Of a DNA stretch of 64,000 bases, positions 50,531-62,290 are shown one piece after another; position 1 is the stretch's first letter; each line of letters begins with the position of its first letter. This DNA comes from Haematobia irritans. Taxonomy: Eukaryota > Arthropoda > Insecta > Diptera > Muscidae. The position numbers were made by a program, and so were the translations under genes. The stretch is taken from positions 53,200,066 through 53,264,065 of the forward strand of contig NC_134400.1 in NCBI RefSeq assembly GCF_050003625.1, read 5' to 3'. A model generated the notes under the pieces. That model made no database searches and was not told where the DNA came from. It saw only the letters and a program-made list of their open reading frames with translations.

Positions 50531-50914
50531 TAAAAAAATCGAAAATCCGCACTGAAAAAAATTTACGTGGTATTAAAAATTACGCAACCTAAGGAATGCG
50601 CAATTTACATAATATTAAGAAAAGATTTCTTTAAAGTAATGAAATTTGAATTAAAAGAAAATTTATAATCTTTGCTTCAAAAAAAATTATTGAATTTAGG
50701 ACACAAAATTTTGGAAATTTGCGTCCCTCCGTTAAAGTCGCATGTCTTTGAACTGAGGTACGTATTCTTTCATTTTTGAGTTAAAGAAATCGATCTTAAA
50801 TTAACTGAAATATTGAATTTTTAGATTTAAGGTAGAAACGCTTCAGTTATAGGCTAGAACTTATTTTGAGAATTTTGCATCTGTTGTTTAAATTTTTTTT
50901 TTGGAATTTGAAAA
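50531..50914. other. AT-rich DNA, nothing recognised
   Basis: Possible old fold-back (TTTACGTGGTATTAAAAATT..AATTTACATAATATT) too diverged to delimit. Confidence 0.25.
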
Positions 50915-51423
50915 ACATTTTATACCCTGCGCCACACTATGGAACAGGGTACTATAAGTTATTGCACATGCTTGCAACACCCAGAATGAGACGAGATAGA
51001 CACATAGTGTATTTGACAATATTGCTCAAGTTCGGTCCCTGAGTCGATATAGCTATGTCCCTTTGTCCATCCGTCTGTCTGTCAACAAATTTTTATAATC
51101 AAAGTCCATATCAACGTTTTAGTCGAATCGACTTAAAATTTGTCACAAGTTTCTGTTTTGGAAGAAACCGGTTCAGATTTAGATATAGCTCCCATATATA
51201 TCTTTCGGCCGATATGGACTTATATAGCCCCTGAAGCCAGAGTTTTACCCTGATATTCTTGAAATTTTGTACAAGGACTACAATTGGTAGTATAGTTGAG
51301 TTTGCTAAATTTGATTGAATTCGGATCAGATTTAGATATAGCTCCCATATTTATGTTTTTCCGAATTGAGCTACTATAGCCAAAATACCCCCATTTTCCT
51401 TGTAAAATCGCCAATGCTATATT
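50915..51423 (-). mobile_element. DINE-like family A variant, partial
   Basis: Starts TATACCCTGCGCCACACTAT/GGAACAGGGTACTATAAG (hairpin), has GTCCGTCTGTCTGTC-like sequence at about 51069, then two array units with ATATAGCTCCCATAT. The GC hairpin end is missing. Confidence 0.55.
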
Positions 51424-51427
51424 CACA

Positions 51428-51770
51428 AAAAGTGAACTCTATATTTCACTAAAGTCAATTTAACTTTATTTTAGTTATGGAAGTATTAAGTTCGAAGAAA
51501 GTTTCCTTTACTCTAATATTTATTTGCGTTACTTAAATGAACTAAATACTGGACAAATGAAGCATACCAATTTACTAAATTAAAATACTAAATTACCAAT
51601 TTTAAACTACAAAAATTCTTTAACAAGTGAAAATATGAATTATGCTCAAATTTCTTGAATTTGTCGAAAAATATTTACCTATTTTTTATATCGCCGAAAT
51701 GGTAGCGTTTGTAATACTGTTTAGTTAATATTTTCCAAAAATAAACTAAATTTTCTAAAAATTATTACAA
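51428..51770 (+). mobile_element. Family D MITE
   Basis: AAAAAGTGAACTCTATATTT and an interior with TTTAGTTAATATTTTCC. The right end is replaced by the inverted-repeat segment beginning at 51779. Confidence 0.5.
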
Positions 51771-52185
51771 TATTTATTCGAGCATATTGGACAGGAAGAT
51801 TAAGGGAATTGACATTATTAAGTTACCGAAAAGAAATTGATATCAGGCTAACATAAAAAAATAGTAAGCTACGAGGAGCCCGTCGTAAATAAGGAAAAAC
51901 ATTACTAATAATGTGAATTCAGCAATGTCCTTAAAAATAGAGTACACTACACTAATGTACCAACAAATCGAAATACAAACATAAGATTAAGGGATTGTAA
52001 GGTTTTACGAAAAGATGATGCATAGTGCGGGTGAAAAAATGGTTAAATTTGGGAAGAATAATTCTCGTATGTAAATTTCATAAGGAATAAACATAAAAGA
52101 ACCAAATTAAATCATCTCATCCGGCCAGATCTCGCTAAAGACTATGGAAATGTGTAGTGGCCAACACTGAAACATATATGTATAG

Positions 52186-52759
52186 CAGAGATGGTCTGTA
52201 TCAAACTTTTTTAGGTTTGCGACTGTCGCAAAGTTGTAAACGTCGTAAACGTCACATACGCGTCGTAAATGTAGAAAAAGTAACAAAAGTCGCAAACTGA
52301 AAATACTTTAGTCGCGTCGGCTAGGCAGCGAATTCGATGATATCCAAGACGATGGTAGGTGCGAAGAAGTTTCAATTCTTAGGAATGTTCACAATTTTCG
52401 GTTTTAGTCCCCACATTTTCCCTATTGCTTTTTGCACGAGTACATGGTAACCGTGGATTTCCTCGTCCTTTCTTAGCTTTAAGTTCAGTCTCCTGTCCAA
52501 TATAACTCCAAGGTATTTTACACACTCACTAACGGGAATTTCGATACCACCTAAGAAAATAGGCTTGACCATGGGAAAACTTTCACAAATTTCTGCAGAA
52601 ACTCACAGCAAATGCTGTCAAACTAAAATAAAAAATGTTCAGGATTTCTTCTATTCAAAATTTGGTTTTCTACAGTAGGTTTACGACTTTTGCGACATAC
52701 GTATTATACCGTCGCAAACGTATGTCGCAAAAGTCACAGTTTGTGACAGGCCAACCTTG
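52186..52759. mobile_element. hAT MITE carrying a LINE fragment
   Basis: Ends CAGAGATGGTCTGTATCAAA and the complement of CAAGGTTGGCCTGTCACAAA. Exact 8-bp duplications ATGTATAG at 52178-52185 and 52760-52767. Inner arms are full of TTTGCGAC/GTCGCAAA blocks. Between the arms is a minus-strand reverse-transcriptase fragment. Confidence 0.75.
52372..52572 (-). pseudogene. Jockey-like reverse-transcriptase fragment
   Basis: 66 open codons read IPVSECVKYLGVILDRRLNL then KAIGKMWGLKPKIVN, the thumb/end region of a Jockey-clade reverse transcriptase (KYLGV.LD..L.. and ..KWGL.P). It lacks the catalytic YADD and everything upstream. It lies wholly inside the hAT MITE, so it is either captured or an internal insertion. 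Confidence 0.7.
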
Positions 52760-53009
52760 ATGTATAGTCAGGCTTTCGAGATGGGTATCTGGCATTTTCT
52801 TTTCAGTAACTTAATAATGTCAATTCTCTTAATCTTCCTGTCCAATAAACTCGAATAAATATTGTAATAATTTCTAGTTTAAATGATTTGGACATTGAAC
52901 CAGCCTGCATTGATATCAGACTAACATAAAACAATTTTCTAAAATTAACCAAAATTTCGGCAGGGTTCAATGTTTTTTCAGGATAAGATTGTCCCATTCC
53001 GCCAAATAA

Positions 53010-53212
53010 AAACAACCCTCGTATATGTACTTTATATGGCCGGAAATCTATGTTTCGATGTGTTACAATGCAATGGCAAACTTATTATACCCCCCATCGT
53101 GTAGTGGTGGATATAAAAAAATTGAACAAATATTCGCAGCTGTGGTATCACAATGGACTGAATAGTCTAAGTGAGCCTAATACATCGGGGTGCCACCTAA
53201 CCTAACCTAATA
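53010..53212 (+). mobile_element. DINE C tail and a LINE/SINE tail
   Basis: 53010-53110 holds ACTTTATATGGCCGGAAATC and a TATACCCCCCATCGTGTAG end as in family C. 53146-53212 is GTGGTATCACAATGGACTGA to CTAACCTAACCTAA, the shared LINE/SINE 3' end. Confidence 0.5.
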
Positions 53213-54285
53213 TTACCCAATCACTGTAAAGTTTTTCAAGCGGAATATTTGCAATACAAGATTTGGTGAATTGGCCTAGCAATAACCTGCAATAAAATCC
53301 TTTAAGCTCCGTGTTTTTAAATTAGAAACCGGCCAACGACTGACTAAAATCTCTAAACGAGATGGCTAAACAATTTAATATTCATCTAATGTGTGTTTGG
53401 CGTTGAAGTTCTTGAAATCGGGCATTCATTCGCTGAAATACTTAAGGTAATACCGCAGCTTTGTTTCGACCACCAACGACCGACAATGTGTTGGCAATGT
53501 TATCACAATTAATCTCACGTGGTTCTTGCGCTCGCTAACAATAGCCGATTGTGATTTTCCAACCGAATATAAGAAAATCACACATTTAAAGGTATTGCAA
53601 GTATCTTTCGTTTAAAATAAACAAAGAAGCAAAAAATTTTGGTGGCTTATATATAATTTCCAATTGTTCCTATTTGCTCTAGTTTGTAAATCTGGTACCA
53701 ATTCATGTCAGTTACCCTGTTGGCTATCGAACATATGTCAGGGCGTTTCAAACAGAATGACAATGTTAGTATACCTATTATTAGCCTATTCTATGGCGAT
53801 GGCGTTGCATCAAAAAAAAAACGCACTAAACCTTAGACAACAAAGTATTCAGTTTACAGCCACATTTATGAGGTGGGCGCGCACTTAAATTCAGCCATAA
53901 ACGTCAATTGCAATTGCTGAGAACTATGCACCAAAATATTGGATGCCGCAAATAAAATCGTTCGCATTCGTGAATAGAATAACTACATCAGATAGGCGCT
54001 GTTTATTATATTCCAAAATGACATTTGCATAATAATATCGGTGTAACCATAATGTTCATGTTTCATACGTAGGTAGATGGAAATAATAACGAGGTGCAAT
54101 TGCCAGTAGTCGAAGGTCTAAGCGGAGCCATGTCTTACACAAAAATAGACAATTTGCGATTTGAGAAACACCGATCACCATAATGGAAGAGAAATTAAAA
54201 TGATTGGAGCTCTCTTGTGAAGCTGTGTATTATTTTCAGCTTTGCCAATTTAGCTACTTTCCCGCTACATTTGGTTTTTTTTATA
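53213..54285. other. Unresolved mixed DNA
   Basis: GC is slightly higher around 53300-53600 and some sequence could be decayed transposon. The 74-codon frame 53664-53888 has no domain. Confidence 0.3.
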
Positions 54286-55545
54286 CCCACCACCATGGAA
54301 TGGTGACTGGGGTATAATAAGTTTGTCATTCCGTTTATAACACATCGAAATATCGATTTCCGACTATATAAAGTAGATATATTCTTGATCAGGGAGAAAT
54401 TCAAAGACGATATAACGATGTCCGTCTGTCTGTCTGTCTGTTGTAATCACGCTACAGTCTTCAATAATGAAGCAACCGTGCTGAAATTTTGCACAAACTC
54501 GTCTTTTGTCTGCAGGCAGGTCAAGTTCGAAGATGGGCTATATCGGTCCACGTTTTGATATAGTCCCCATATAAACCGACCTCTCGATTTGGGGTCTTGG
54601 GCTTATAGAAATCGTAGTTTTTATCCAATTTGCCTGAAATTTGAAATCTAGAGGTATTTTATGACCATAAAGAGGTGTGCCAAAAATGGTGAGTATCGGT
54701 CCATGTTTTGGTATAGCCCCCATGCAGACCGATCTCCCGATTTTACTTCTTGGGCTTATAGAAACCGCACTTTTTATTCAATTTACCTGAAATTAGAAAT
54801 CTAGAGGTATTGTAGGACCACAAATACGTGTGCCAAAAATTGTGAGTATCGGTCCATGTTTTGGTAGGGTCCCCATATAAAACGACCTCCCGATTTGGGG
54901 TCGTGGGCTTATAGAAACCGTAGTTTTTATCCAATTTGTCTGAAATTGGAAATCTAGAGGTATTTTCGGGTCATAAAGAGGTGTACCGAAAACTGTGAGT
55001 ATCGGTCCATATTTTAGTATAGCCCCCATAAGAACGATCTCCCTATTTAACTCCTTGGGTTTCTAGAAACCGTAGTTTTTATCTGATTTGCCTGAAATTG
55101 TAAATATTCTGGTATTTTAGGCTCACAAAAACGTGTATCGGATTAAGTTTTTATCGGTCCATTTGGTAATGCCTCCATATAGACCGACTTCACTTCGTGA
55201 AGGTGTAGAAGGCGCACTGATCATGAAAATTGCTTGAAACTCAATGTAAAATTTCCAGATTTTACTTCTACAGATTTAAAATTTCAAATCAAGACATTAT
55301 TTTATAATTTTCTTGCACACTTACAAGAGATGTTAATGATTCCTCTAAAACTCACACAAAAATGGTTCTTATAAACCCAGAATGTGATATAGTCCTCATA
55401 GGTGAAATCTTTAAATTTATCTTCGGGAAGTGTCCTCAAGTCCTCAAGCCCTCCTGAAATTTCAAAGGAAACCCTAATTTTTGGTTCATGGTGGTGGGTA
55501 TTTAAGATTCGGCCCGGCCGAACTTAGTGCTGTATATATTTGTTT
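54286..55545 (-). mobile_element. DINE-like family C, full-length copy
   Basis: Opens TATACCCACCACCATGGAAT/GGTGACTGGGGTATAATAAG (hairpin), TTATAACACATCGAAATATC, and a (GTCT)n tract (54420-54442). Array units start at 54544, 54697, 54848 and 55003. It ends with the hairpin TTCGGCCCGGCCGAA (55508-55522) and TGTATATATTTGTTTTT. Confidence 0.7.
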
Positions 55546-55916
55546 TTACTAACATTGTGTTTCATCCCAGGGCGTTAGCCGATTTCAATTTTAATTCTAG
55601 AGATTTTGTAGAAGTACAAAAAATTGTCTCCATTAAAAGTATTTGTATCTGGAAATGCAAACATTTATATAGCTCCCAGCAAATTTGAAGTGGTTGGGTT
55701 GGTAACACAAATGTTTGTCTACATAGTGGTGAAGGGTATAATATAGTCAGCTCCTGACGGACGTCGCTAAATCGACTCACTAAACGATGGGTCTCAGACT
55801 TTCACTTACACAGAATAATTTCTACTTGAAGTCAAGTGTGAATTTTTACATTTTTAAAAGACTTTGATAGCTAATGAAGGAAAAGCTGAAAAACGAATAA
55901 ATTCAAATTTGACTAG
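55546..55916 (-). repeat. DINE A relic and unclassified repeat
   Basis: 55546-55770 matches the family A region near its GC hairpin (GTGTTTCATCCCAGGGCGTT, GTATAATATAGTCAGCTCC). 55800-55916 is unclassified. Confidence 0.4.
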
Positions 55917-56099
55917 GAATCAATCAGCGTTGCCATTTTGGTCCGATCGGACCAAAATTGGTACAAAAGATTTCTAACTTTTAAATTTGGTCCGATGGTC
56001 GGACCAAACGAAATTTGGCCCATTTTGGTCCATTTTCATAAATTTGGTCAAATTTATAAATTGTTTCTAGTATTTAAAATTTCTATCACATATTCATTA

Positions 56100-56470
56100 G
56101 TATATGTGCACTGTCGTGAAGCCAAAGATTTCATGTGCTTAAAATACGAATTTTGATTATTTCTCTGAAATAAAGTTTTTTCCTTGTCTATAAATTTTTC
56201 AATGAAGTCCTTATAGTTAAGTATCCCAACAGAAAGAAAATTTCGTTTTACTAAAGTCAAAATGGCTTTAATATTTCTGAAAAAATCTTCAAAATTAATG
56301 ATATCGTCTTTAATATTGTTGACGTTTTGCAGTTCGACTGTAAAACTAAAAGCGTGTAAAATCAGAGATGTTTTCACACACATTTTATAAAGTCGTTTTT
56401 TACTTGAAACAAAATAATTTTCACTTGCAGTAAAAGAGAATTGTGACGTAAATGTCCTCACTTCAAATCT
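56100..56470 (+). repeat. Copy of the 1320-1790 repeat
   Basis: CCAAAGATTTCATGTGCTTA and ATGGCTTTAATATTTCTG match the copy at 1.3-1.8 kb without the LINE tail. The 147-codon minus-strand frame here has no domain and reads repeat DNA. Confidence 0.45.
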
Positions 56471-56477
56471 CTGCTTC

Positions 56478-56932
56478 TGAAAAAACAGTGAACCCACCAG
56501 GAAGAAAATTTTTGGTTGATTTTAGAAAATTTTTTAAATTTTTAGAAAATTTTAACTAAACAGTATTACAAACGCTGGCATCACGCCAATATCACAAAAA
56601 TAAGTAAATATTTTGCGACAAATTCAAGAAAATTTATTAGACATAATTATTTTTTTCATTTCTTAAAGAAAATTTTGTAGTTTGAAGGAAATAATTGGAG
56701 TTCAAAATTGCAAGAATGTCTTTAGTGACATAGGAAGTTCATGATTGACGCATTTATAGTAAAATTTACAAATTTAAAGAAATAATAATAAATAATGAAC
56801 TATGTTGTGAGAAACACGAATTTAGTAAATCTTAATGCTTAACTTGTGTATAATTTTGTCCTGTTTTTTAGTTAATTTAACTAATGTTAAATTGGCTTTA
56901 GTGAAATAGAGAGTTCACTTTTTTTTTGAGTG
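56478..56932 (-). mobile_element. Family D MITE
   Basis: GTGAACCCACCAGGAAGAAA at the left and AGAGAGTTCACTTTTTTTTT at the right, the reverse of 51428-51770. The most complete copy. Confidence 0.6.
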
Positions 56933-58324
56933 TAGCTGGGAATCAATACCGAAATCATTAGCGTAAAGACAAAATCTTTGGAGCCGTAAAAGCTTTTTTT
57001 TAGTGTGGGATTAGATACCGTTTCAATCACAGAAAATCGAATAAAAATTCGCGTTGATGTCAACTACAATTGACTTTAAAATTCAACCTTTTCAAAAAGT
57101 CATTTTTTTCACATTTAAAAAAAATTGAAAAGTCGATGTTTTGATGTCAACCACACACCGAAAGAAAAAGCTTTCGTCACCTTGACGATTGAGTTTCATC
57201 AATGCGTTTTCGTCTATGCGATGAAAAGTTTCGTCCATGGGAGTATTTCGGTAGTCCACGTGACGAAATCAATCATCAAAGTCAATTTTTGTTCTTTTCA
57301 TAGTTCGTCACATTGATGATCTAGTTTCGTCTATGAGACGAAATTATTTTCTTCCCGATTCAGCGAAAGTTAACCAAAATTAACATTTGATTTAAATTAA
57401 TTTCGTTTATATGAAGTCCCAATATATGAAGTACACATATTAATAGAAATTGGACAAAAGTTTTAAGTGTTTTATTTTCATGATGTATCAAGGATGCTGG
57501 TTTTCGTCAATGCGATGAAAGAATCTTCAAATTGATGAAACACAGTTTTCTCTGAAATGTGTATCAAAAAATCTCAATGCTATATTGATGTTTGTAATTT
57601 TTCCATTAGTACTAAAGTGAAGCACCTAAAAGTCGAATCAATAGTCAATGTGACGAAACAGTGTTCAATGTGATGATAAAATTCATACGTTCTGTAGATG
57701 TGTGTTTATTTCACTACCTAAAAAAACACACACACACAACCAAATACGCTTGCTACGTTTTGTTTTTAAATAACTGTACACAGTTTTTATTAATGAGAGC
57801 TAAGTTATTTTTGTTGGGTATTTCATGCTCTCTCCACCTTAACTTAACTCAGACGAGTATTTGAGCAAACATTTGTTCACATGTTTGTTTTTAAATTGGC
57901 TTCCAAGACATATGAGAACAATAAAAGTTGTCAAATTGACGAAAATAGTAATCAAATAGACGAAAAGTTTCATCTACTCCGTTGACATGTATTCAAATAC
58001 TAATGCAATAACACATCCATACGTAGTTGTGTGGTAGAAATATTGTTTTTTTTTTTTTCTGTGCGGTAAGAACATTTCAAATGGTTCCTCTCAGTTGTTG
58101 AGTTTAGTCCAAAGTGTAAAGGTGGTCGCGCGTGCCGAAAATAAAGGGCTAATGATTAAAGATGTGAAAGTGAAAAGAAAAACAAAAATGTGAGTAAAAA
58201 TAAAAAAAGCATGAAGTGTTATATATGGAAAAAAAATTTCAACCAAAATGACGATTTTTTTGGTCAATTTATTTTTTTTATAACATTTATATGTTTATGA
58301 AAGTATTTCGAAATTTACAGATAA

Positions 58325-58441
58325 ATGCCGCAACATTTTTCGTTCTGTGAAAACCGAATACGGATAAAGAAATTAAAGAACAAAGATGAATTGGATGAGC
58401 AAACAATTCAAAACGAAAAGGAACAGTTGGGCACAAAAAGG
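58325..58441 (+). other. Possible exon of an unknown gene
   Basis: 39 open codons from an ATG (MPQHFSFCENRIRIKKLKNK then DELDEQTIQNEKEQLGTKR). AAATTTACAG precedes it (58311-58320) and GTGAGTT follows (58442). The next acceptor CTCCACAG ends at 58537, and the frame continues 15 codons across the SINE's empty site before TAA. Charged Lys/Glu/Asn composition, no known domain. It sits inside a fold-back element, so it could be captured host sequence or chance. Confidence 0.3.
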
Positions 58442-58551
58442 GTGAGTTAAATTTTGTTCTAAAAAGATCGAATATATTTTACAATAATTTAAAATTTCAA
58501 TTTTTAAATTCTTCTTTATAATTTTTTTACTCCACAGGATGAACCCATAAA

Positions 58552-58899
58552 GCCACCGTGGTGCAATGGTTAGCATGCCCGCCTTGCATACACAAGGTCG
58601 TGGGTTCGATTCCTGCTACGACCGAACACCAAAAAGTTTTTCAGCGGTGGATTATCCCACCTCAGTAATGCTGGTGACATTTCTGAGGGTTTCAAAGCTT
58701 CTCTAAGTGGTTTCACTGGAATGTGGAACGCCGTTCGGACTCGGCTATAAAAAGGAGGTCCCTTGTCATTGAGCTTAACATGGAATCGGGCAGCACTCAG
58801 TGATAAGAGAGAAGTTCACCACTGTGGTATCACAATGGACTGAATAGTCTAATTGAGCCTGATACATCGGGCTGCCACATAACCTAACCTAACCTAACC
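58552..58899 (+). mobile_element. tRNA-derived SINE, full length, 13-bp target duplication
   Basis: A tRNA-like head GCCACCGTGGTGCAATGGTT (box A) and GGTTCGATTCC (box B, 58603-58613), a body, then the LINE-type end GTGGTATCACAATGGACTGA and an AACCTAACCTAACC tail. ATGAACCCATAAA is exactly duplicated at 58539-58551 and 58900-58912. It has internal promoter boxes for RNA polymerase III and no coding capacity. It is the reference copy in this window. Confidence 0.9.
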
Positions 58900-59736
58900 A
58901 TGAACCCATAAAACTTTTCGTCCTTGGTGATCTAAACACTAATTAAGGTAACAGAATTTTTGTGTGTCTCGATGGTCAATTTATCAAAATCAACAGCTTT
59001 GGTAGATGTGTATGAAAAATTTTGTATACGTTTTTACTTCGTTCGTATATTTCAAATAAATAAAATTTATTTAATTAAAATAAAAAACAATATGGTTCTT
59101 TATTAAAAGTGTCGTAGAAAATATTTCTAATAATCAATTTATCAATTTGATGTTTACATCGTATTGATGAATCGATTACATCAAATTGATGAATCTATTA
59201 CATCATATTGATGAATGGATTACGTAAAATTTAGGGAAAGAGTTCATCGCTATGACGATGGCGTTTGTAGCGATGACGAACGAGAATCGTACTTTTGAAG
59301 AATTGCATCATCGCATGGATGAAAGAGAATAATCGCAGATACGAAAAATATTATCACATAGATGAAATACATTCATCATCTGGACGTAACATAGTTGTAT
59401 ATGGGATGTAAATAAGTTCATCACAGGGATGAATTCAATTCATCGCTATGACGAAAAAATCGTCAATGGGATGAAATGTTACGTTAGCTCATTTTTGACG
59501 AAAAATTCGTCACCGTGATGTAAAGATTCATCCTCATGACGTACTTTTTCCTTTCAGTGCAGTCCTTTCTGATTTACTATACTTTTTTAATAAAAGAAAT
59601 AAGTACAACAATAAAATATTTTTTAAAGCCTGTTTCTTCAAAATTGGAAATTTGGTCCGCTGGAGGGAATTTTGGTCCCATTTTAGAAAAATTTTGGTCC
59701 AAAATAAAATTTCGTAGTAGCAACGCTGGAATCAAT

Positions 59737-59984
59737 ACCAAAATCATTAGGGTAAAGACAAAACCTCTGGAACCGGACATGCATGCAAGAAAAATGAAAT
59801 AAAGTTTTGAATGTGGTATTTTTTAACACCATATACGCGTGATAAAACAATTGGACAACAATAGATGTGTTTGAGTAATTTTCCTATAAAAGCTATTCAG
59901 TATAAACTTGCAAGACATTAAGAAAGGGTTTTACTCTCTTGGGTAAAATGAGCAAAAATGTACACGTTCACGAATTTATTATAC
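59737..59984. other. Flank of the hAT insertion site
   Basis: ACCAAAATCATTAGGGTAAA continues a block also seen at 56945, so the insertion site is itself in a repeat. Nothing else recognised. Confidence 0.3.
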
Positions 59985-61199
59985 CCTAAACCACATAGTG
60001 GTCAGGGTATAATAAGTTTGATCGGCCAAAAAATGTGCCTACCAGAAATATTGATTTTAGACCCCATCAAATATATACCGATCGACTCAGAATTACCTCC
60101 TGAGTCGATCTAGCGCTTGGTGTCCGTCCGTCTGTCCATGTATTTGTTGTTCACAGGATTCCGGTCGCAATTATTAACCGATTTTGATGAAATTAGGTAC
60201 AGGGAGTTTTTTGGGCACAAGGACGAACGCTACTGAATTTGGAAGAAATCGGATCAAATTTAGATATAGCTCCCATATATATGTACCGCCCGAATTTTCT
60301 AAATTTGGCCATAAAACCCTCATTTATCAACCGATCTTACTCAAATTTGGCTAATTGTAGTCTTATATAGCACTAACTATATGTGCAAAAAATCATCGAA
60401 ATCGGTTCAGATTTTGATATCGCTCCCATATATATGTATAGCCCGATTTTCCCAAATTTGGCCATAGCACCCTTATTTATTAACCGATCTTACTAAAAGT
60501 TGGCTAGATCCAGTCCTCTATAGTACTAACTATTTGTAAAAAATTTCATCGAAATCGGTTCAGATGAAGATATAGCTCCCATATATGTATCACCCGATTT
60601 TGAACAATTCGCCCTTAATAACCTTATGTTTGACCATACAGGCCTCATTTCTTAACTGATCTTACTCAAATCTTGCACAAGGTAACGTTTTGTGGTATTA
60701 ATCAAACCAGCAAAATATTATGCAAATTGGTTCAGATTTAGATGTAGCTTCCATATATATGCATCGCTCGTTTTTCCCAAATTTGACCATAGTACTCTTA
60801 TTTATTAACCAATGTTACTCAAATTTCAAATTTTGATGTACTAGCCGATCGTACTTATACGTACTTGTAGCTCTTACATAAGAATATTGCTCGATTTTTA
60901 CAAATTTTGATTTATTACCCACACTAATTTAACGATTTTCTCTTTTTTAATAATGGGCTCAATATTAGTGGCATACTAACTCCGTAGGTGCAATATCAAC
61001 ACAGCCAGTGTTGCTAGAAGTAGGGCAAATTCCCTATATGTATGGTTTTTCTAATATTTAATGTCTTGTAGGGACGTAGGGCCACAATGTAGGACATGTT
61101 CACTCAACACAATTTGTAATAATTTTTACATTTTGGTGGCTCGAGAGGAGAAAATTAGAAGCCGGCAAGGCTTGATCTTTAACAATGTGTGGTAAACTT

Positions 61200-61440
61200 T
61201 ATTCCTGTAGAAAATTTTGTCAACATTTTATTTCTATAGAACATTTTGTCAAAATTGTATTTCTATAGAAATTTTTTTCAAAATATTATTTCTATAAAAA
61301 ATTTTCTGAAAATTTTATTTCTGTGGAATTTTTTCTCAAAATTTTACTTCTATAGAATTTATTGTCAAAATTTTATTTCTATAGAAAAATTTCTCACAAA
61401 AATTTGTTTATAGAAACTTTTTCCAAAATTTTATTTTTAT
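61200..61440 (+). repeat. TTTCTATAGAAAATTTTGTC minisatellite
   Basis: About nine degenerate units inside the DINE A variant, followed by ACCAACTGTGGCAACCGTGG as at 30.2 kb. Confidence 0.75.
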
Positions 61441-62290
61441 AAAGATTTAACAAAAAAGATTACTAATTTGGGTAAAATTCTACCAACTGTGGCAACCGTG
61501 GTCGTAATACAAATTTATATTCCAAGTTATATACGTTGCATATTCATGTTTTAAGATAATAAAGTACTTAGAACCATTTTTGTTTTGTAAAATTTTTTAA
61601 ATTTAACGAAAAATATAGTAGGGAAAATTGTTTGGGAATGTATAGGAAAGTAGGTAACTTTTTTCCCTTGTAGGGTAAACCGAACATTTTCCCTGGCAAC
61701 ATTGACTATGAGCTATAGTCAGATTGACACAAAGCACCTATAGACATGTACCCCTTAATTTTCTTAAGTATGCTTATGATTACTCATTCTGTAATGGTGG
61801 TTTAGGGTATGATATAGTCGGCCCCGCCCGACTTTCTACTTTACTTACTTGTTTAATAATGGACTCAATATTATGGTGTTTTCTTTTCTGAAAATTTTCG
61901 GGCAAAATGCAAAAAAAGTGTGAATTTTTTACAAGAAAAGAAAACGCCATTAGTGGCGTACTAACTCTGTAGGTTCAGAATCAACTATAGCTCCTAATAT
62001 CAGACATTTCTGTTCAGATTGTGATAAAACTCCCATAACTATGTACCCATCAATGTTCTTAAATATGAAAATGCGGGGTTTCCCCAAACCTATACCATTG
62101 ATACCCCACAAACCATGTTTACGAATTCAGTAGGGGTGGTTTAGGGTATGATATAGTCGGCCCCGCCCGACTTTCTACTTTACTGACTTGTTTAATAATG
62201 GACTCAATATTAGTTATATACTAACTCTGTAGGTGCAAAATCAACTATAGCTACAACTATATATAATATCAGACATTTCTGTTCAGATTA

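Larger units (their letters stand above)
51779..52865. repeat. Inverted repeat pair of about 59 bp, 970 bp apart
   Basis: 51779-51837 (CAATATTTATTCGAGCATAT..) is the complement of 52807-52865 with about three differences. The hAT MITE lies between the arms. Origin unknown. Confidence 0.65.
57147..59560. mobile_element. GACGAAA fold-back element
   Basis: The ends CACCGAAAGAAAAAGCTTTC and GTACTTTTTCCTTTCAGTGC are inverted. Both sides (57147-57700 and 59120-59560) are packed with TGACGAAA, CATCAATGTGACG and GTCAATGTGACGAA variants in opposite senses. The centre (57700-59100) is different in kind: less repetitive, with an exon-like stretch and a SINE. Confidence 0.55.
55925..59728. mobile_element. 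hAT-type element, 3.8 kb, with nested insertions
   Basis: The ends are CAGCGTTGCCATTTTGGTCC and its partner ending TAGTAGCAACGCTG. Exact 8-bp duplications GAATCAAT lie at 55917-55924 and 59729-59736. Only about 130 bp at each end look like the element itself (GGTCCGATCGGACCAAA-type blocks). The middle holds the repeat of 56.1 kb, a family D MITE, the GACGAAA fold-back and a SINE. No hAT transposase recognised. Confidence 0.65.

Noticed and set aside
56054..56497. A 147-codon minus-strand ORF as a gene
   Set aside because: It overlaps a repeat also present at 1.3-1.8 kb, is AT-driven and has no domain.
58552..58625. A functional tRNA gene at the SINE head
   Set aside because: It continues into the SINE body and LINE-like tail with a target duplication; the head is only tRNA-derived.
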